64,000 nt of DNA, taken from assembly GCA_021604825.1 (NCBI GenBank), contig BQJS01000001.1:1-64000 (forward strand), written 5' to 3'. A program made the position numbers and the translations under genes. The notes under the pieces are model-generated. The model saw only the letters and a program-made list of their open reading frames with translations, searched no databases and was not told where the DNA came from. Shown one piece after another: positions 17,347 to 25,341 of the stretch; the first letter of the stretch is position 1; the number at the start of each line of letters is the position of its first letter. Source of the stretch: Phycisphaerae bacterium. GTDB taxonomy: Bacteria; Planctomycetota; Phycisphaerae; UBA1845.

Positions 17347-17847
17347 TCAATCACCAAAGAGTGATTGTTGATCGGGTGATGCCGTCGCCGCATGATCCTC
17401 AACACGTTGGATTTCTTCCGCGAACTCGGACACGTGGTTGAATTCGCGAAAAACGCTCATGAATCGCACATAGGCGACGTGATTGACATCGCGGAGCTTT
17501 CGGGCGACGCACTCACCGACCTCCCGGCTGGTGACTTCCCGATCGTGGTCTTTGAACAGTTCCCCTTCAATATCATCCGTCATCGCGTCAATTTCCGCAT
17601 CGAGGATGGGTAGTTTGTAGCAAGCGTGCTGGATGCCAGCGACAATCTTGTCGCGGCGGAATCGTACCCGCGAACCATCCTTCTTGATCACCGCGATGCG
17701 CAGCTCTTCCTCTGCTCGCTCTTTGGTGGTGAATCGGCGGTTGCACGCCTGACAGACCCTTCGCCGGCGAATCGCGCCACCGGATTCGGTGAGCCTGGAA
17801 TCGATAACTTTGTCTTTTCCAATTTCGTTGCAGGCGGGGCAGCGCAT
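17347..17847 (-). CDS. nrdR: Transcriptional repressor NrdR
   Basis: A 166-residue regulator that senses ATP/dATP and represses ribonucleotide reductase genes by binding paired NrdR boxes. The N-terminal zinc ribbon is clear (MRCPAC...CQACNRRFTTKERAEE, four Cys), with the family's DSR motif (VIDSRLTESGGAIRRRR), followed by an ATP-cone from about residue 50 (VIKKDGSRVRFRRDKI) to 140, ending with AYVRFMSVFREF. The start at 17847 is the one that begins directly with the zinc ribbon; the longer upstream frame is not conserved in kind. The C-terminal tail after residue 145 is Gln/Ala rich and variable. No nrd gene lies in the window. Confidence 0.95.
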   Translation of the reverse strand: MRCPACNEIGKDKVIDSRLTESGGAIRRRRVCQACNRRFTTKERAEEELRIAVIKKDGSRVRFRRDKIVAGIQHACYKLPILDAEIDAMTDDIEGELFKDHDREVTSREVGECVARKLRDVNHVAYVRFMSVFREFNHVSEFAEEIQRVEDHAATASPDQQSLFGD

Positions 17848-18119
17848 CGCTTCAGCAGTCCTCGGAAAAACGATTCTCTGGAGCAACACGTTCGACCAGC
17901 ATCGACCGCCCACCAGTTGGCCCCGAAGGGTTTGGCGGGGGTGATGAATATGCAATCGGGCGAGTGTGACTTTTCAACTTTGCCTGGCCCCGATATGGTG
18001 GACAATTCGTACAGGTTTGGCGATTCTGTCGCCGTTTTCAGCCTAGTCTTGGACACACGCGCGGTCAAGCGATAAACGAGCTCCAGCAGCCATAGATCAC
18101 TTTTTTTAAGAAGCCCCCA

Positions 18120-18983
18120 ATGCCCACACGTGTTGTCGAAAAAACGGTCGGAGACTATCGAGTCGTTGGATATTCGCTCGCTGGCGAGGAAACCACCATC
18201 GCCCTCCCGGAACTCAATATCTGTTTTGACGCGGGGCGGGCCCCCCGCGAGATCATCGCGATTGACACGCTTTGCCTGTCTCACGGCCACATGGACCATG
18301 CGGCTGGCGTACCTTACTACCTCTCACAGAGAGCTTTCGTTGGCACATCTCCGGGCAAAGTTGTCATGCACCGTGGGTTGATCGGTTCGTTTGAGAGGCT
18401 CATGGAGTGTTGGGCAGAGATCGAGCGGCACCCCTCGCCCGTGGAGTTTTTCGGTCTCACCGATGGCGAGCAAATGCCACTGCGTCGCAACCTCGCCCTC
18501 AAAGCCTTCGACGTGAACCATGCTGCCCATGCCTTGGGCTTTTCGATGATCGAGACGCGCCACAAGTTAAAATCCGAGTACAGCGACCGTACGGGTCCGC
18601 AACTCGTCGAACTCAAGAAGCAGGGCATCAGCATTCAGGACAGCGTCGAAGTGCCGCTCGTTGCGTACTGCGGCGACAGTGCAGACGGCAGTTACTTCGA
18701 CCTCGACCACGTTCGCAATGCGCAACTGCTCATTATGGAATGCACGTTTTTTGATAGCGACCACCTCGTCCGCGCCAAAGCCGGTAGGCACCTGCACGTC
18801 CGCGAACTGCCCGACATCTTGAGTCGCATCCACTCGCCCAACATTCTCCTCACCCACGTCACCCGGCGCACGGCATTGGGTGCAGCCAAACGCATCCTTC
18901 AAAAGATCATCTCCGAAAGCGACTTCGACCGCGTCACGATGCTCATGGATCGCCCGCCGCGAACGCCGCGCCGCCCGGGGTAA
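18120..18983 (+). CDS. MBL-fold hydrolase, RNase Z-like
   Basis: A 287-residue cytosolic metallo-beta-lactamase fold protein. The zinc motif is LSHGHMDHAAG at about residue 54, with further likely ligands in FDVNHAAHALGF, the Asp of YCGDSADG and the His of LLTHVTRR. The arrangement (an early HxHxDH, a late GDS and a final TH) is that of RNase Z / ElaC relatives, but the flexible exosite arm of true RNase Z is short or absent, so tRNA 3' processing is possible rather than shown. The gene stands alone between nrdR (divergent) and the small peptide gene. Confidence 0.75.
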   Translation: MPTRVVEKTVGDYRVVGYSLAGEETTIALPELNICFDAGRAPREIIAIDTLCLSHGHMDHAAGVPYYLSQRAFVGTSPGKVVMHRGLIGSFERLMECWAEIERHPSPVEFFGLTDGEQMPLRRNLALKAFDVNHAAHALGFSMIETRHKLKSEYSDRTGPQLVELKKQGISIQDSVEVPLVAYCGDSADGSYFDLDHVRNAQLLIMECTFFDSDHLVRAKAGRHLHVRELPDILSRIHSPNILLTHVTRRTALGAAKRILQKIISESDFDRVTMLMDRPPRTPRRPG

Positions 18984-19151
18984 GATTTATTTCAACTTTC
19001 CCCGCAACACGCCCAAACCCCTTTGCCAGCCCTGAAATGCCGACAATTCTTGTGGGGAAAAACAGGTCCGAATAATCGATCAAGTCAAAAATCCGAGCGA
19101 CCGATAACACGTGTGCAACAGAAACTTTCACTCTTCCAATGGAGAAACACG

Positions 19152-19247
19152 ATGGATCTTTCACTGCTTTTTACCGACCTGTTCGGCGGCGTGCTTGGCT
19201 TGGTTCGCTCGTTGTTTGAGCTTTTCTTGGGCACCAGCCTCATCTAA
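19152..19247 (+). CDS. 31-residue hydrophobic peptide gene
   Basis: A 31-codon frame encoding MDLSLLFTDLFGGVLGLVRS and eleven more residues, ending in GTSLI. It is almost wholly hydrophobic, with charges only at Asp2, Asp9, Arg19 and Glu23, and would form one amphipathic or membrane-inserting helix. The start is preceded by GGAG at seven bases, and a strong intrinsic terminator follows the stop by about 35 bases. It therefore looks like a complete small transcription unit rather than a chance frame. I recognise no family; small membrane peptides of type I toxin systems or stress-linked mini-proteins look similar, but nothing here proves such a role. Confidence 0.55.
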   Translation: MDLSLLFTDLFGGVLGLVRSLFELFLGTSLI

Positions 19248-19280
19248 GACGCTTTGCAATAAAAGAATCAAAATGGCGGT

Positions 19281-19309
19281 GCGGCGTTTGACGTCTGCGC
19301 CGCTTTTTT
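19281..19309 (+). terminator. Intrinsic terminator of the small peptide gene
   Basis: GCGGCG and CGCCGC arms (19281-19286 and 19298-19303) enclose a loop and are followed by six T. It closes the plus-strand unit starting near 19152. Confidence 0.8.
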
Positions 19310-19344
19310 ATGCGCGCAACGGTAGTGCATCGCGATGACCCAAT

Positions 19345-19431
19345 GCCGTCATTCCCGCGCACGCGGGGATCCAGGAGAATGCGAAGTTGGCCAAGGTGAC
19401 TTTGGGATCCCAGTTCTGCACAGGGATGACA
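19345..19431. repeat. Degenerate dRS3-like paired repeat
   Basis: A copy reading CGTCATTCCCGCG..GGGGATCCAG at 19347-19374 is followed about 30 bases later by a decayed inverted partner (GGGATCCCAG..CAGGGATGAC) ending near 19430. The arrangement repeats that of the 10162-10316 element. It lies between convergent genes. Confidence 0.65.
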
Positions 19432-19462
19432 AGAAAAACGCTGCGGTTGAATGCGGATTGCT

Positions 19463-21007
19463 CTAATCGTTCGATTCGGGCTTTTCGATTTGGTATTTCT
19501 TGACGCGATAGCGCAAGTTGTCGCGGCTGATGTTGAGCGACTGGGCTGCTTTGGTTTGATTCCAGCCGTTCTCCGACAGAGCTTGCACAATCATCGCCCG
19601 CTCGTACCCGCGCAGTCCCGTTTCCATTGACGAGCTAATCAACTCACTCGTCTCGCCCACGATTTCGCGAGGGACGTGCATCGGCAAAATCTCCCCACCG
19701 TCACACATCAGGACCATTCGTTCAACGACGTTTTGCAATTCGCGAATGTTGCCTGGCCAACTGTGCGACGTCAGCAGTGCAGCTACTTCCGTTGAAACCG
19801 TCGGCACGCCGACCCCCAAATCTTTCGCCGAGACATCCACGAAATTTTGCACCAGCATCGCGATGTCTTCGCGTCGTTGGCGGAGTGGCGGCAGATGAAT
19901 CGGGAATACATTCAAGCGGTAATACAAGTCTTCGCGAAACTCACCGTCGGCGATTGCAGCTTTCAAATCGCGATTGGTCGCAGCGATCACGCGCACATCG
20001 CACGCCACGGTCGCCGTCCCACCCACGCGAACGAATTCTTTTTCCTGCAACACGCGCAGCAGCTTCACCTGGGTGGCCGCGGATATGTCGCCAATCTCAT
20101 CGAGGAAAAGCGTGCCACCACTGGCCAACTCAAAGCGCCCTAGCTTCTTTGCAATCGCCCCAGTGAATGCACCCTTCTCGTGCCCGAACAGTTCACTCTC
20201 CAGAAGTGTTTCGCTAAGCGCTGCGCAGTTGATTCCAATGAACGGTTTGTCGGATCGCGGTGAGACGTCGTGAATGTGGCGGGCGGTTAGTTCCTTGCCC
20301 GTGCCCGTTTCACCCAAGAGCAGCACGGTGGCAGTACTTTTTGCTACCCGTTCACAGAGCAGCAACACTTCGTGCAGCGCCTCGCTTTGGCCAATGATCC
20401 CCGCCGGTGTCATTGATGACGACGTGCGCAGGCCTTCATTTTCAAGCATCAACCGTTGGTGTACGCAAGCATTGTCCAGCGCCGAAGCAGCCAGCGCCGC
20501 AAACAGGCTCAAGGTTTCGAGATCAGAGTCAGCAAAATCGCCACCGGCTCGATTGATGACCTCAACCACGCCGATGACTTCACCGCGAAAAATCATCGGT
20601 GCTGCGATCATCTCCCGCGTGACGAAGGCGCTCTTCTGATCGATCCCTTTGAAAAACTTCGGATCGGTGGCGACATCGCGAACGATCTCAGCCAGCCCCC
20701 GATCGATCACCCGACCGGCGATGCCAAGCTTGGCGTCGAACTCTTGCCCAATCAGTTCGGCGCCAACCGGGCCCGCCGCGGCTGAGAACACCAGCTTTTC
20801 GCGCCGTTTGTCGAGGGCCAAAACACTACTCGCCTCAGCCTGCATGATCTTCGTCGCAGCCTGTGCAATCCCATTGAGAACGCTATTGGGGTCGAGGGAG
20901 GCCATGATCATCGAAAGCACATCGACGATTTCATTCCAGGAATCGCCGGTGATACTCCGAGAGCCATGCTTCATCGCGTCGGAAAGAGATGGATCGGGCG
21001 TGGACAT
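19463..21007 (-). CDS. GAF-domain sigma-54-dependent transcriptional activator
   Basis: A 514-residue bacterial enhancer-binding protein. Residues about 20-180 form a GAF sensor domain (SVLNGIAQAATKIMQAEASSVLALD to LAASALDNACVHQ). The AAA+ domain follows with Walker A GETGTGKE, the sigma-54 contact loop ELFGHEKGAFTGA, Walker B GGTLFLDEIGD and the sensor arginine region REDLYYRLNVFPI. The C-terminal Fis-type helix-turn-helix is NQTKAAQSLNISRDNLRYRV. There is no receiver domain, so control is by a ligand or protein acting on the GAF domain. The start at 21007 trims three non-conserved residues. It has no partner histidine kinase nearby, and its target promoters are not evident. Confidence 0.93.
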   Translation of the reverse strand: MSTPDPSLSDAMKHGSRSITGDSWNEIVDVLSMIMASLDPNSVLNGIAQAATKIMQAEASSVLALDKRREKLVFSAAAGPVGAELIGQEFDAKLGIAGRVIDRGLAEIVRDVATDPKFFKGIDQKSAFVTREMIAAPMIFRGEVIGVVEVINRAGGDFADSDLETLSLFAALAASALDNACVHQRLMLENEGLRTSSSMTPAGIIGQSEALHEVLLLCERVAKSTATVLLLGETGTGKELTARHIHDVSPRSDKPFIGINCAALSETLLESELFGHEKGAFTGAIAKKLGRFELASGGTLFLDEIGDISAATQVKLLRVLQEKEFVRVGGTATVACDVRVIAATNRDLKAAIADGEFREDLYYRLNVFPIHLPPLRQRREDIAMLVQNFVDVSAKDLGVGVPTVSTEVAALLTSHSWPGNIRELQNVVERMVLMCDGGEILPMHVPREIVGETSELISSSMETGLRGYERAMIVQALSENGWNQTKAAQSLNISRDNLRYRVKKYQIEKPESND

Positions 21008-21213
21008 GCGAAACACTATACCGGATTCAAGCCGAATCGTGCATTTTCAATCAAAATGGGGGCAGATTGCGAGTCTATACCACCCTTCCCCAAACTCAGT
21101 CTGATGGACGCCCAATTAGGCAAGTATCGCTGAATAGCTTGTTTAATTCCGCAACGAATAATACAAGAATTCAATTGTTGTCCGGAGCACTTCAGCGAAT
21201 CAGGAATTCAACC

Positions 21214-21813
21214 GTGATTATCAGGCTCGCCAGAGAATCAGACGCGGCTGCGTGCTTGCAGATTTACGAATCCATCGTGCGGGAAACGGCGATCTCATTC
21301 GAGGAGATTGCGCCGACGGTTGATGAGATGTCCGAACGGATTCGCACGACGATCAAGAACCATCCATGGTTAGTCTGCTGCGAGCCTGACGCCAAACCAG
21401 GTCGACCAGTAGCAGGGTATGCGTACGCAGGAGCACATCGGGCGAGGGCGGCGTATCGTTGGACGGTTGAATCGGCGATTTATGTTGATCATGGATGTCG
21501 CGGACGGGGCGCTGGGCGGCAGCTATATACAGCCCTATTCAACATTCTCCGCTTGCAAGGTTACCGCACAGTCGTCGCGGGCGCAACGCTACCAAACGAT
21601 TCCAGCATTGCATTTCATGGTCAACTCGGTTTTGAGACAATCGGCGTGTTTCACAATGTCGGTTTCAAATTTGGTCGATGGCACAATACGCAATGGTTCG
21701 AGCTGGATTTGAAAACAAATCATGCCCCAAGCGAACCGATACCGTTGTCAATGCTCGACGAGAATGGCGAGATCGCGAGGGTCATTGGCGATTCACTCCC
21801 ACCAATGGAATAG
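21214..21813 (+). CDS. GNAT N-acetyltransferase, phosphinothricin acetyltransferase-like
   Basis: A 199-residue GNAT enzyme. The N terminus IIRLARESDAAACLQIYE and the EIAPTVDEMSERI segment are typical of the PAT/Bar-like branch; VAGYAYAGAHRARAAYRWTV leads into the acetyl-CoA-binding motif DHGCRGRGAGRQLY, and the end of the fold is FHGQLGFETIGVFHNVGFKFGRW. Family members acetylate amino-group substrates such as methionine sulfone or phosphinothricin analogues; the natural substrate here is unknown. The GTG start at 21214 is chosen because it begins right at the domain and has AGGA eight bases upstream; the open frame extends further but looks non-coding. Confidence 0.85.
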   Translation: MIIRLARESDAAACLQIYESIVRETAISFEEIAPTVDEMSERIRTTIKNHPWLVCCEPDAKPGRPVAGYAYAGAHRARAAYRWTVESAIYVDHGCRGRGAGRQLYTALFNILRLQGYRTVVAGATLPNDSSIAFHGQLGFETIGVFHNVGFKFGRWHNTQWFELDLKTNHAPSEPIPLSMLDENGEIARVIGDSLPPME

Positions 21814-21849
21814 TGTGTCGCGCGACTCGATTCTCATTGTCTTTGTGCG

Positions 21850-22446
21850 CTACGGGAGAATCTCGACAGAGTCGCCGAGTCGCAGGACGTTGAACAACTC
21901 TTCCACATCACGATCGTCGAGCGCGATGCAGCCAGCCGTCCAATCAGAGCGGTTGCCATTTCCGTGGATACCAATTCCGCCACCAAGTGACGTCGTCCAA
22001 ATCGGACATCGTTGATCTTGATGGGCGGCCATGATTCCGGAGTATTCGCCGACACTGATCAGTCCGGAACGTCGCGCGCGCGTTGCGGCTGGCGGGTCCG
22101 GATAATTGATGCCCATGAAACGCGAGTACGCGCTGTCGGGGTTCTTGGTGCAGATGCGAAAGCGCCCGAGCGGTGTGCGTCCGTCGCCTTCGACCATTTT
22201 CTGCCCGACGGGATTGAACCCCAGGGCGATGTCATACGTTCTTACCAGATCGTCACCATCGAACAAATGCAGCTTTCGTGCTGACTTGAGGACCACCACT
22301 CGAGGCTTGTCGAGTTCGAGGCGGCTGGGCATTTCGACTTGAACGCTGGCCGCGTTGCCAACGACAACCACGGCCGCACTGAATATCCCCAGTATCGCTG
22401 CGAACAGGTAATAGTGAACTGGTTTGAGGATACGTTTGAAGTTCAT
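21850..22446 (-). CDS. L,D-transpeptidase (YkuD) with N-terminal membrane anchor
   Basis: A 198-residue exported protein. An N-terminal helix (YYLFAAILGIFSAAVVVVG, about residues 10-30) anchors or exports it. The YkuD domain follows: VVLKSARKLHLFDGDDLVRTYDIALG, KMVEGDGRTPLGRFRI, and the catalytic motif GIGIHGNGNRSDWTAGCIAL, with the nucleophilic Cys and the preceding His. These enzymes form 3-3 peptidoglycan crosslinks or attach proteins to peptidoglycan in the periplasm. Length and motif order are normal for short single-domain members. The start at 22446 fits the signal region; the longer frame upstream is unlikely. Confidence 0.88.
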   Translation of the reverse strand: MNFKRILKPVHYYLFAAILGIFSAAVVVVGNAASVQVEMPSRLELDKPRVVVLKSARKLHLFDGDDLVRTYDIALGFNPVGQKMVEGDGRTPLGRFRICTKNPDSAYSRFMGINYPDPPAATRARRSGLISVGEYSGIMAAHQDQRCPIWTTSLGGGIGIHGNGNRSDWTAGCIALDDRDVEELFNVLRLGDSVEILP

Positions 22447-22668
22447 GGGTAAATAGGCGGCCAGGCCAACGCCTGATAGGCCGAATGGTTTATGGTTTAA
22501 TATTTGAAACGACGGCCGGATTTGAAACAAAACAGGACTTCAACGCGTGCAATCCTTTGCTCTGGGCTCTTGAACGGCGTAGCATGTTTCGCGTCCCCAA
22601 TGGATGAACTGCTGGCGTTCGTGAGTCGATTAAGTATTCAATTGATATCAAGAGGATAACTCGCAAGG

Positions 22669-23274
22669 GTGAACGCGCCAACCGATGAACAACTTCTCGC
22701 GTCACACTTGTCGGGCGACGAGGGCGCTTTCCGCACACTAGTCGAGCGCCACTCGACCGAACTCTTTCAATTTGTCTATCGCTTCACCAACCGCAAGTCG
22801 GCGGCTGAAGATGTTGTGCAGGATACCTTCATTCAGGTTCACTTAGCCGGTCAGAGTTTTGATACCAATCGGCGTTTCAAGCCCTGGCTCTTCACCATCG
22901 CCGCCAACAAAGCCCGCGACCACCTGCGAAGTCGGACGCGCAAGCGCGAAGTTCCCCTCGATGCCCAGGTTGGCGGTGACGATGACGACGGACAGCGCTT
23001 CCTCGACCTGCTCGCCGATGAAATCACATCGCCCACCGCCCAGCTTGAAGATGCCGAACAGTCGAAATTTGTGCAGGGGGTGGTCGAAGAGATGCCGGCC
23101 CATCTGAGCGAGATTTTGATCCTGGCGTACTTTCATCGCTTCCCGTATCGCGATATCGCCGAGATGCTCGACATCCCGCTGGGCACGGTCAAGAGCCGCC
23201 TCCACGCGGCTGTCGCCCAATTCGGGACGCTCTATCGCCAACGGGCTGGCCCATCACAAGACGACCCCGGTTAG
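22669..23274 (+). CDS. ECF-type RNA polymerase sigma factor
   Basis: A 201-residue group 4 sigma factor. Region 2 covers about residues 10-90 (FRTLVERHSTELFQFVYRF, ASEDVVQ-like AAEDVVQDTFIQVHL, FKPWLFTIAANKARDHLR). Region 4 covers about 135-190, with LILAYFHRFPYRDIAEMLDIPLGTVKSRLH as the -35-recognising helix-turn-helix. The start is a GTG at 22669 with AGAGGA some 13 bases upstream. The next gene, 199 bp downstream on the same strand, encodes a membrane protein with an anti-sigma-like N terminus and is the likely partner. Confidence 0.93.
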   Translation: MNAPTDEQLLASHLSGDEGAFRTLVERHSTELFQFVYRFTNRKSAAEDVVQDTFIQVHLAGQSFDTNRRFKPWLFTIAANKARDHLRSRTRKREVPLDAQVGGDDDDGQRFLDLLADEITSPTAQLEDAEQSKFVQGVVEEMPAHLSEILILAYFHRFPYRDIAEMLDIPLGTVKSRLHAAVAQFGTLYRQRAGPSQDDPG

Positions 23275-23293
23275 TCAAGAGCTCCGATAATGC

Positions 23294-23325
23294 GGGTGCC
23301 CCGTCCTTTCAGGGTGGGGGACTGA
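23294..23325. repeat. GGTGCCCC-type dispersed hairpin repeat, copy 2
   Basis: Reads GGGTGCCCCGTCCTTTCAGG and then GTGGGGGACTGA. It folds as a GC-rich hairpin with some G-T pairs. It lies between the sigma factor gene and the next gene. Confidence 0.8.
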
Positions 23326-23473
23326 TCGATCATTGAAGGCACCCAACTAAAGCCAAAATGAAACCCAAAAAGAAAAACCACCAGACCCGAACCACCGCCC
23401 AGCCATGCCCGTATGTACAACGTGTGTCGGGTTCCGATCGTGAATCTGGGTCCGTTCGATGAGAATCTAAGAA

Positions 23474-24439
23474 ATGCCGCAGATAAACGAAGACAGCATA
23501 ATTCCATACATCCTGGGGACGCTCTCTGAAGTTGAGATGGCGTCCTTTGAGTCGACGTTGGCGACCGACGCGGTGTTGGCCCAAAAAGTTGATGCTGCTC
23601 GGCGCACCCTGGCGCCCCTCGATGCTTGGAAAGCGCCGCTGCCTCCGACCACATTGGTCGACAACATCCTCATCCAAGCCACCATGACGACTCCGCTGGA
23701 GTATGTCGCGTCGTCGTCGGCAATGAGCCCGACAGACTCACAGCCAACCGGCGGGCGAAATCGATTCCGTCTTCGTGAACTTATCGCCATCGCCGCGTGT
23801 ATCGCGTTAATGGTCAGCCTATACATTCCCAGCATGAGTTCGATGCGTCAGAAGCAATTGCGGAACGCCTGCCAGGTGAACATGGCTGGGTTCGGGCAAG
23901 GCTTGATGACTTACGCAAATGAGAACAACGGGAACATGCCAAGTGTTGGTATGTCGCCCAACAGCAATTGGCTAAACGATCCGAATCGTCGCCACCTCCT
24001 TCCGGCGGTTCGGCATCGTTTTGTCCTTCCCAAACATTTGATTTGCCCCGCGGCTGACGGCACGATCGACGAAGCGGCTACGATGAAGAACATCGAAGGC
24101 TTCCTCCGCCGTACCGATCTGCCGTTCTGGGCTGTCCCCAATGCCAACGGGCCGGTGCCTAGAATCAACATTCGCATCAACGTGCCACTCGCTGCCGACG
24201 CCAATCCGCTTTTTCAAGATGGAAAATTCAACCGGGGTGTCGACGGCACGCTAACGCCCAACTCGCGCACTCATGGCGGTAAAGGTCAGAACGTCCTCTT
24301 CAACGACGGTTCAACCCGATTTATCAAGACGCCGATCCTCGACCAGAATGACGACAATATCTGGACTGCCAACGACATCGAGGAATACCAAGGCACCGAA
24401 GCGCAACAGAGCGCCACCGACGCATTCCTGACGCCATAA
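23474..24439 (+). CDS. Membrane protein: anti-sigma-like N terminus fused to pseudopilin-like domain
   Basis: A 321-residue protein. Residues 1-50 resemble the cytoplasmic start of ECF anti-sigma factors lacking a zinc site (IIPYILGTLSEVEMASFEST, an LG-L-E-x-FE pattern). One membrane helix lies at about 102-120. Directly after it, MRQKQLRNACQVNMAGFGQG and LMTYANENNGNMP copy the start of type II pseudopilin-like planctomycete proteins, and the C terminus has H-x10-DG (THGGKGQNVLFNDGSTRF), close to the H-x9-DG signature of that group. The gene follows the ECF sigma gene on the same strand, so a sigma-controlling sensor is the best guess. Fusion of the two parts is unusual; the anti-sigma half is inference from context and a short pattern. 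Confidence 0.65.
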   Translation: MPQINEDSIIPYILGTLSEVEMASFESTLATDAVLAQKVDAARRTLAPLDAWKAPLPPTTLVDNILIQATMTTPLEYVASSSAMSPTDSQPTGGRNRFRLRELIAIAACIALMVSLYIPSMSSMRQKQLRNACQVNMAGFGQGLMTYANENNGNMPSVGMSPNSNWLNDPNRRHLLPAVRHRFVLPKHLICPAADGTIDEAATMKNIEGFLRRTDLPFWAVPNANGPVPRINIRINVPLAADANPLFQDGKFNRGVDGTLTPNSRTHGGKGQNVLFNDGSTRFIKTPILDQNDDNIWTANDIEEYQGTEAQQSATDAFLTP

Positions 24440-24473
24440 TTCAGAATTGAAAATCAAAGTGCTTAAGTGAATT

Positions 24474-24506
24474 GGGTGCCCCGCCCTTCAGGGTAGGGAA
24501 CTGACA
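24474..24506. repeat. GGTGCCCC-type dispersed hairpin repeat, copy 3
   Basis: Reads GGGTGCCCCGCCCTTCAGGG and then TAGGGAACTGACA. It sits between the ends of two convergent genes and could act as a bidirectional terminator-like hairpin. Confidence 0.8.
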
Positions 24507-24530
24507 GAAAACGCGCAACCGGAATCCAAA

Positions 24531-25313
24531 TCAACCGCGCCAGTTAGGATTCCGCTTCTCCAAGAAGGCCTTCAATCCCTCCTGACCTTCATCTGACGCC
24601 CGCAGTTTGGCGATTTGCTTTGTCATACTCGCAAGCGCCTCATCGAAATCACCGCCGCGCGACCCGCGAATAATTGCCTTACATGCGGCGACCGCGCATG
24701 GGCCAGTCTCTTTGATCGCTTCTACTATCCGGCCAATCTCCTCATCCAACCCGTCAGCCGATTCGACCGTTTCTGCGACCAGCCCTACGCGCTTCGCCTC
24801 ATCGCCACCAAATCGCTCGGCCGTCAGTGCGTATCGCTGCACAGCAGACGGTTGCATCTTCTCCGTCAAGAAAGGCATGATGATCGCCGGCGCAATCCCC
24901 AGCTTCACTTCGCTCAGGCAGAACACAGCGCGTTCCAACGCAACGGCCACATCGCACGCCGCCACCAAGCCGATCCCGCCGCCAAAGACGGCGCCATGCA
25001 CGCGGGCGATTGTTGGCTTGGGGCAGCATCGAATCGTGTTGAGCATCGAAGCCAGTTGTCCGGCGTCGGCTACGTTTTCGTCAAAGGTGTAGTCCACCAT
25101 CTTCTGCATCCAGTTCAAATCGGCACCGGCGCAGAATGATTTACCTTCGCCCGAAAGTACGATCGCCCTCACATCGTCGCGATTGCCCAATTCGTGAAAC
25201 GCATCCGCCAACTGCTCGATGACGTTTTCGTTAAACGCGTTGTGCAAATCAGGGCGGCGCATTTGCACATACCCGACGTGATCTGAAATTAATTGTTCTA
25301 CGAATACTTTCAT
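24531..25313 (-). CDS. Enoyl-CoA hydratase, methylglutaconyl-CoA hydratase type
   Basis: A 260-residue crotonase-fold enzyme. The oxyanion-hole segments are GKSFCAGADLNWM (about residue 60) and VHGAVFGGGIGLVAACDVAVA (about 105), with catalytic-type Glu residues in the FCLSEVKLGIAPA segment. The GADLNWM sequence and the overall pattern match the hydratase of leucine and isovalerate breakdown (AUH/LiuC), which hydrates 3-methylglutaconyl-CoA to HMG-CoA. The carboxyltransferase subunit acting one step earlier lies 2.3 kb upstream on the same strand, which supports that reading. The start at 25313 is the ATG at the beginning of the conserved domain. A general short-chain enoyl-CoA hydratase cannot be ruled out. 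Confidence 0.85.
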   Translation of the reverse strand: MKVFVEQLISDHVGYVQMRRPDLHNAFNENVIEQLADAFHELGNRDDVRAIVLSGEGKSFCAGADLNWMQKMVDYTFDENVADAGQLASMLNTIRCCPKPTIARVHGAVFGGGIGLVAACDVAVALERAVFCLSEVKLGIAPAIIMPFLTEKMQPSAVQRYALTAERFGGDEAKRVGLVAETVESADGLDEEIGRIVEAIKETGPCAVAACKAIIRGSRGGDFDEALASMTKQIAKLRASDEGQEGLKAFLEKRNPNWRG

Positions 25314-25341
25314 GCCATTGTCTTTGGTTGAAGCGTTACAG

